A stretch of 8,429 bases of DNA. Source: an uncultured Georgenia sp. Lineage in GTDB: Bacteria; Actinomycetota; Actinomycetes; Actinomycetales; Actinomycetaceae. The DNA is taken from positions 1-8,429 of the forward strand of contig NZ_CALGNQ010000032.1 of NCBI RefSeq assembly GCF_937958535.1, read 5' to 3'. The notes beneath the pieces are model-generated. The model was not told the DNA's origin, ran no database searches, and saw only the letters and a program-made list of their open reading frames with translations. Numbering within the stretch: the first letter of the stretch is position 1; every line of letters starts with the position of its first letter. This document shows, piece after piece, positions 6,321-8,429 of the stretch. The position numbers and the translations under genes are program-made.

Positions 6321-6428
6321 GCTCTCGGTGGGAGCTCGGCTGTCGGTGGGAACTCGGCTGTCGGTGGGAAGTCAGCTCTCGGTGGGAAGTGAGCTCTCGG
6401 TGGGAGGTGAGCTCTCGGTGGGACGTGG
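6321..6428. repeat. Minisatellite: six tandem 18-bp units plus partial flanking copies
   Basis: Six direct copies start at 6321, 6339, 6357, 6375, 6393 and 6411. The plus-strand unit is GCT[C/G]TCGGTGGGA followed by five variable bases ([G/A/C][C/G]T and two more). A degenerate partial copy begins at 6429 (GCTCTCGGC), and the bases before 6321 (GTCGGTGA) resemble the end of a unit. The period is a multiple of three, so all frames stay open through the array (the minus strand would give repeated SHRELT/SHRQPS), but no start or ribosome site supports translation. It fills most of the gap between the DUF368 stop and the recQ remnant, at the point where recQ homology ends. The remainder (6429-6491) holds only short CG-type palindromes such as CGATCGATCG (6468-6477). 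Confidence 0.92.
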
Positions 6429-6491
6429 GCTCTCGGCGTCCTGGGCTCAGTCGCCGGCGTCCACCCTCGATCGATCGGTCACAGATCGTTC

Positions 6492-7427
6492 CTACCGCCG
6501 GCGTGAACGGACGTTCTCCGACCGACCGGTCCTGCCGGGGTGGGCGAGCCGGTCCACGAGGACGACGAGGGCGAACCCGGCCACCGCGAGCAGGACGGGG
6601 GCGGCCACCGTGCCGGACGGGGCGCCGATCTCGGGGCTGTCGAGCCCGTGCGGCCAGGGCCACAGCAGGCGCAGCGAGCCGAGCATGAGCCCGATGAGCG
6701 CCCCGAGCACGAGGTCGTGATGGTGGGCGAGCAACCAGTCCAGCACCTTGGCGAAGGAGGCGAGCCCGATCGCGCAGCCGAGGAGGAAGACGGCGATGAC
6801 GGGCAGGTTCCGCTCGTTGAGCGCGCCGAGCATCTGGGCGTACATGCCGAGCAGGACGAGGATGAAGGAGCCGCTGACGCCGGGCAGGATCATCGCGCAC
6901 ACCGCCACCGCGCCGCTGAGGAAGAACGCCCACAGCGGCCGGCTCACGTCCTCGACGACGTCCCCGCCGGCCGTCTGCAGCCCGAGCACGAGGAAGAAGA
7001 CGACGGCGGCGAAGGCGGCGGCGAACCCGACAGCTGCGGTGGGACGCCGCAGCATCCGCCGGCAGGCGACGACCGCGCCGACGATGAGCCCGAAGAAGAG
7101 CCCGGCCAACGCCTGCGGGTGGTCGAGCAGCAACCGCTCCAGCGGCCCGGCGAGGACGAGGACCCCGACGGCGATCCCCACGAGCAGGGTGAGCACCCAG
7201 CCCCACGGGAAGGCGGCCAGGTGACGTGCCGTCTCACGCGGCCGCCCGCGCAGCAGGCTGCCGGCGGCCGACGCCGCCGTCGAGATCGCGTGCACGAGCC
7301 GCTCGTAGATGCCCAGCACGAGCGCGACCGTGCCGCTCGACACGCCGGGCACGAGCTCGACGGACCCCATCGCCAGCCCCCGCAGCACCTGGCCGCCGGT
7401 GCGGCGCGCGCGCTCAGCGGGCGTCAC
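6492..7427 (-). CDS. DUF368 (PopT-type) polyprenyl-phosphate transporter
   Basis: A 311-residue polytopic membrane protein of the DUF368 family. Members named PopT have been shown to help return undecaprenyl phosphate, the lipid carrier for cell-wall precursors, across the cytoplasmic membrane. The family's internal two-fold repeat is clear: GSVELVPGVSSGTVALVLGI (21-40) and CAMILPGVSGSFILVLLGMY (177-196) each carry the PGVS-x-[GS] re-entrant motif. The first copy has Ser where Gly is usual. About eight hydrophobic segments follow, including WVLTLLVGIAVGVLVLAG, LAGLFFGLIVGAVV, GFAAAFAAVVFFLVLGL, LPVIAVFLLGCAIGLASF and VLLAVAGFALVVLV. The GTG at 7427 is chosen because it supplies the basic leader and overlaps the upstream LLM gene by 14 bp, typical of translational coupling. 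An internal ATG at 7370 would start only just before the first motif. Stop is TAG at 6492. Confidence 0.9.
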   Translation of the reverse strand: MTPAERARRTGGQVLRGLAMGSVELVPGVSSGTVALVLGIYERLVHAISTAASAAGSLLRGRPRETARHLAAFPWGWVLTLLVGIAVGVLVLAGPLERLLLDHPQALAGLFFGLIVGAVVACRRMLRRPTAAVGFAAAFAAVVFFLVLGLQTAGGDVVEDVSRPLWAFFLSGAVAVCAMILPGVSGSFILVLLGMYAQMLGALNERNLPVIAVFLLGCAIGLASFAKVLDWLLAHHHDLVLGALIGLMLGSLRLLWPWPHGLDSPEIGAPSGTVAAPVLLAVAGFALVVLVDRLAHPGRTGRSENVRSRRR

Positions 7428-8184
7428 GCCAGGCCACCCACTCACGCAGCGTCGACAGGTCGTAGTCCGGGCCGCTCGCGGAGACGGTGAAGAGCGTGAC
7501 GCCCTCGGCGACCAGCGCCTCGCCCTGCTCGCGCGGGTTGCCGCGCACACCCACGGACCGCTCGATCTCGGCCGGGTCGCGTCCGACGTCCGCGCAGTGT
7601 CGGGCGAGCACCTCGTTCTTGCGGCGGAGGGTCTCGACGTCCGACCACGAGTGCCAGATGTCGCCGTGCTCGGCGACGTAGCGCAGCGTCTTGCGCTCCC
7701 CGCCCCCACCGATGAGCACCGGGATGTCCCGGGTGGGCGCCGGGTTGAGGGCCGCCCACCGGCTGCGGATGCGGGGCAGCGCCTGCGACAGGTCACGCAG
7801 GCGGGAGCCGGCGGTGCCGAACTCGTACCCGTACTCGCGGTAGTCGCGCTCGTACCAGCCTGCGCCGATGCCGAGGATCAGTCGTCCGCCGCTGATGTGG
7901 TCGACCGTGCGGGCCATGTCGGCGAGCAGGTCGGGGTTGCGGTAGCTGTTGCAGGTGACCAGCGCGCCGATCTCCACCCGGCTGGTCTGCTCGGCCCAGG
8001 CGCCGAGCATGGTCCAGCACTCGAAGTGCTTGCCGTCGGCGTCGCCGCGGAGCGGGAAGAAGTGGTCCCAGTTGAAGACGACGTCGGCGCCGGCGTCCTC
8101 GGCGCGGGCAACGGCGTCGCGGATCTCGTGGTAGTCGGCGTGCTGGGGTTGGAGCTGGACGGCGATCCTCACCTGTCGGGTCAT
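7414..8184 (-). CDS. Luciferase-like monooxygenase (LLM) class oxidoreductase, probably F420-dependent
   Basis: A 256-residue TIM-barrel protein of the bacterial luciferase-like superfamily. Actinobacterial LLM enzymes of this size usually use cofactor F420, and the substrate cannot be told from sequence. Typical features are VRIAVQLQPQHADY (5-18), FNWDHFFPL (37-45), VEIGALVTCNSYRNP (70-84), the cofactor-proximal GRLILGIGAGWYERDY (100-115) and IPVLIGGGGERKTLRYVAEH (154-173) with GDIWH. The ATG at 8184 is preceded by GGGG at ribosome-site distance; an in-frame ATG at 8193 is an alternative that adds three residues. The gene is first in a minus-strand pair with the DUF368 transporter, whose GTG lies inside its last codons. 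No functional link between the two is obvious. The coenzyme assignment is by family, not by a diagnostic residue. Confidence 0.9.
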   Translation of the reverse strand: MTRQVRIAVQLQPQHADYHEIRDAVARAEDAGADVVFNWDHFFPLRGDADGKHFECWTMLGAWAEQTSRVEIGALVTCNSYRNPDLLADMARTVDHISGGRLILGIGAGWYERDYREYGYEFGTAGSRLRDLSQALPRIRSRWAALNPAPTRDIPVLIGGGGERKTLRYVAEHGDIWHSWSDVETLRRKNEVLARHCADVGRDPAEIERSVGVRGNPREQGEALVAEGVTLFTVSASGPDYDLSTLREWVAWRDAR

Positions 8185-8264
8185 GGGCCCCATCGTGCCA
8201 AACGGTCCGGTAGCCTCACCGGGCCCCACGCCACGTCACCGGCATCGAGGGGAGCACCACACGC

Positions 8265-8278
8265 GGACCGATCGGTCC
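8265..8278. promoter_or_regulatory. 14-bp perfect palindrome upstream of the LLM gene
   Basis: GGACCGATCGGTCC is a perfect dyad located 80 bp before the LLM oxidoreductase ATG. Even-length palindromes of this kind serve as operators for TetR- or MarR-type repressors, but no such regulator is in the window and GC-rich DNA produces chance palindromes. I find no convincing -10/-35 nearby. Confidence 0.3.
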
Positions 8279-8327
8279 CGGAGCGTCCCTCCCCGGCACC
8301 GGACGTCGCGTGCCCGGTCGACGGGGT

Positions 8328-8360
8328 GCGTGCGCCCGGCGGTCGGTGGGGATCGCACGC
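8328..8360 (-). terminator. Hairpin downstream of the right-edge gene
   Basis: GCGTGCG (8328-8334) pairs perfectly with CGCACGC (8354-8360). CCC (8335-8337) can continue the stem with GGG (8348-8350) after a 3-nt bulge. It starts 15 nt past the stop of the partial minus-strand gene, the usual place for an intrinsic terminator. There is no U-tract, as is common in high-GC actinobacteria. Confidence 0.4.
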
Positions 8361-8375
8361 GGCGGGCGGGTGGCC

Positions 8376-8429
8376 TCAGGTGGGCTCGTCGTCGGGCTTG
8401 GTCAGCCGCGCCTGGGTGGCGGCCTTGGC
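8376..8429 (-). CDS. C-terminal 17 codons of an unidentified gene (runs off right edge)
   Basis: The minus strand reads AKAATQARLTKPDDEPT followed by TGA at 8376. All 17 sense codons end in G or C, as expected of a real gene in this genome, and a hairpin follows the stop. The tail is hydrophilic and charged. It is too short to identify, so I give no function. About 190 bp separate it from the LLM start, enough for an independent LLM promoter. Confidence 0.5.
   Translation of the reverse strand, partial: AKAATQARLTKPDDEPT

Noticed and set aside
6321..6428. CRISPR array
   Set aside because: The 18-bp units abut directly with no unique spacers, and there are no cas genes; it is a simple tandem repeat.
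832..6491. Transposon or phage insertion causing the truncations
   Set aside because: No transposase, integrase, terminal inverted repeats or target duplication is visible at any breakpoint; only deletion-type junctions are seen.
4093..6720. An 875-codon plus-strand frame spanning the PHP, protoglobin and recQ regions
   Set aside because: It is antisense to two genes with complete catalytic or heme motifs and to the recQ remnant; it is a shadow of codon bias.
6109..7206. A minus-strand protein with SHRELT repeats fused to the RecQ segment
   Set aside because: The frame is only open by composition. Its upstream part is antisense-frame noise over DUF368, there is no ribosome site, and the amber codon ends it in the DEAH region.

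Overview
This is a very GC-rich window with strong G/C preference at third codon positions. It reads as the chromosome of an actinobacterium. A GlnA2-type glutamine synthetase, a DUF4921 protein, a probable F420-dependent oxidoreductase and an actinobacterial-style RecQ tail all fit Actinomycetota. A Micrococcales relative (Cellulomonas/Georgenia-like) is a plausible but unproven guess. I see no rRNA, tRNA, CRISPR array, transposase or phage gene.

Layout, left to right. (1) The 5' half of glnA (minus strand) runs off the left edge, preceded by a long hairpin. (2) Two broken genes meet back to back near 1279: the C-terminal end of an MMPL-family membrane transporter (minus) and the C-terminal end of a DUF4097-like beta-repeat protein (plus). 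Both lack their 5' ends, as expected for a deletion or a false join. (3) An intact block follows. A stand-alone 5'-3' exonuclease (minus, probably leaderless) diverges from a DUF4921 protein (plus) that carries a galactose-1-phosphate uridylyltransferase-type F-x-N-x7-S-x2-H-x-H-x-Q motif. That gene converges on a HhH+PHP-domain phosphoesterase, and the two share a CTAG stop. Upstream of the phosphoesterase on the same strand is a protoglobin with a CRP/FNR-like palindrome before its start. (4) A recQ remnant (5944-6300) retains a helicase segment ending at DEAH and the C-terminal tail. Between these it has lost several hundred codons, and a conserved Trp codon has become TAG. Its missing N-terminus is replaced by an 18-bp tandem repeat (6321-6428). 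(5) A two-gene minus-strand operon encodes a luciferase-like (LLM) oxidoreductase overlapping a DUF368/PopT-type polyprenyl-phosphate transporter. (6) At the right edge, the last 17 codons of an unidentified minus-strand gene are followed by a hairpin.

How the genes fit together: most are housekeeping or accessory singletons. The exonuclease and HhH-PHP protein are both likely DNA-processing enzymes and sit near a dead recQ, but nothing proves that they cooperate. The most unusual aspect of the window is the decay: three genes are truncated within about 5 kb while their neighbours stay intact. I do not see a clear new defence or biosynthetic system. The best candidate for undescribed biochemistry is the DUF4921 protein.
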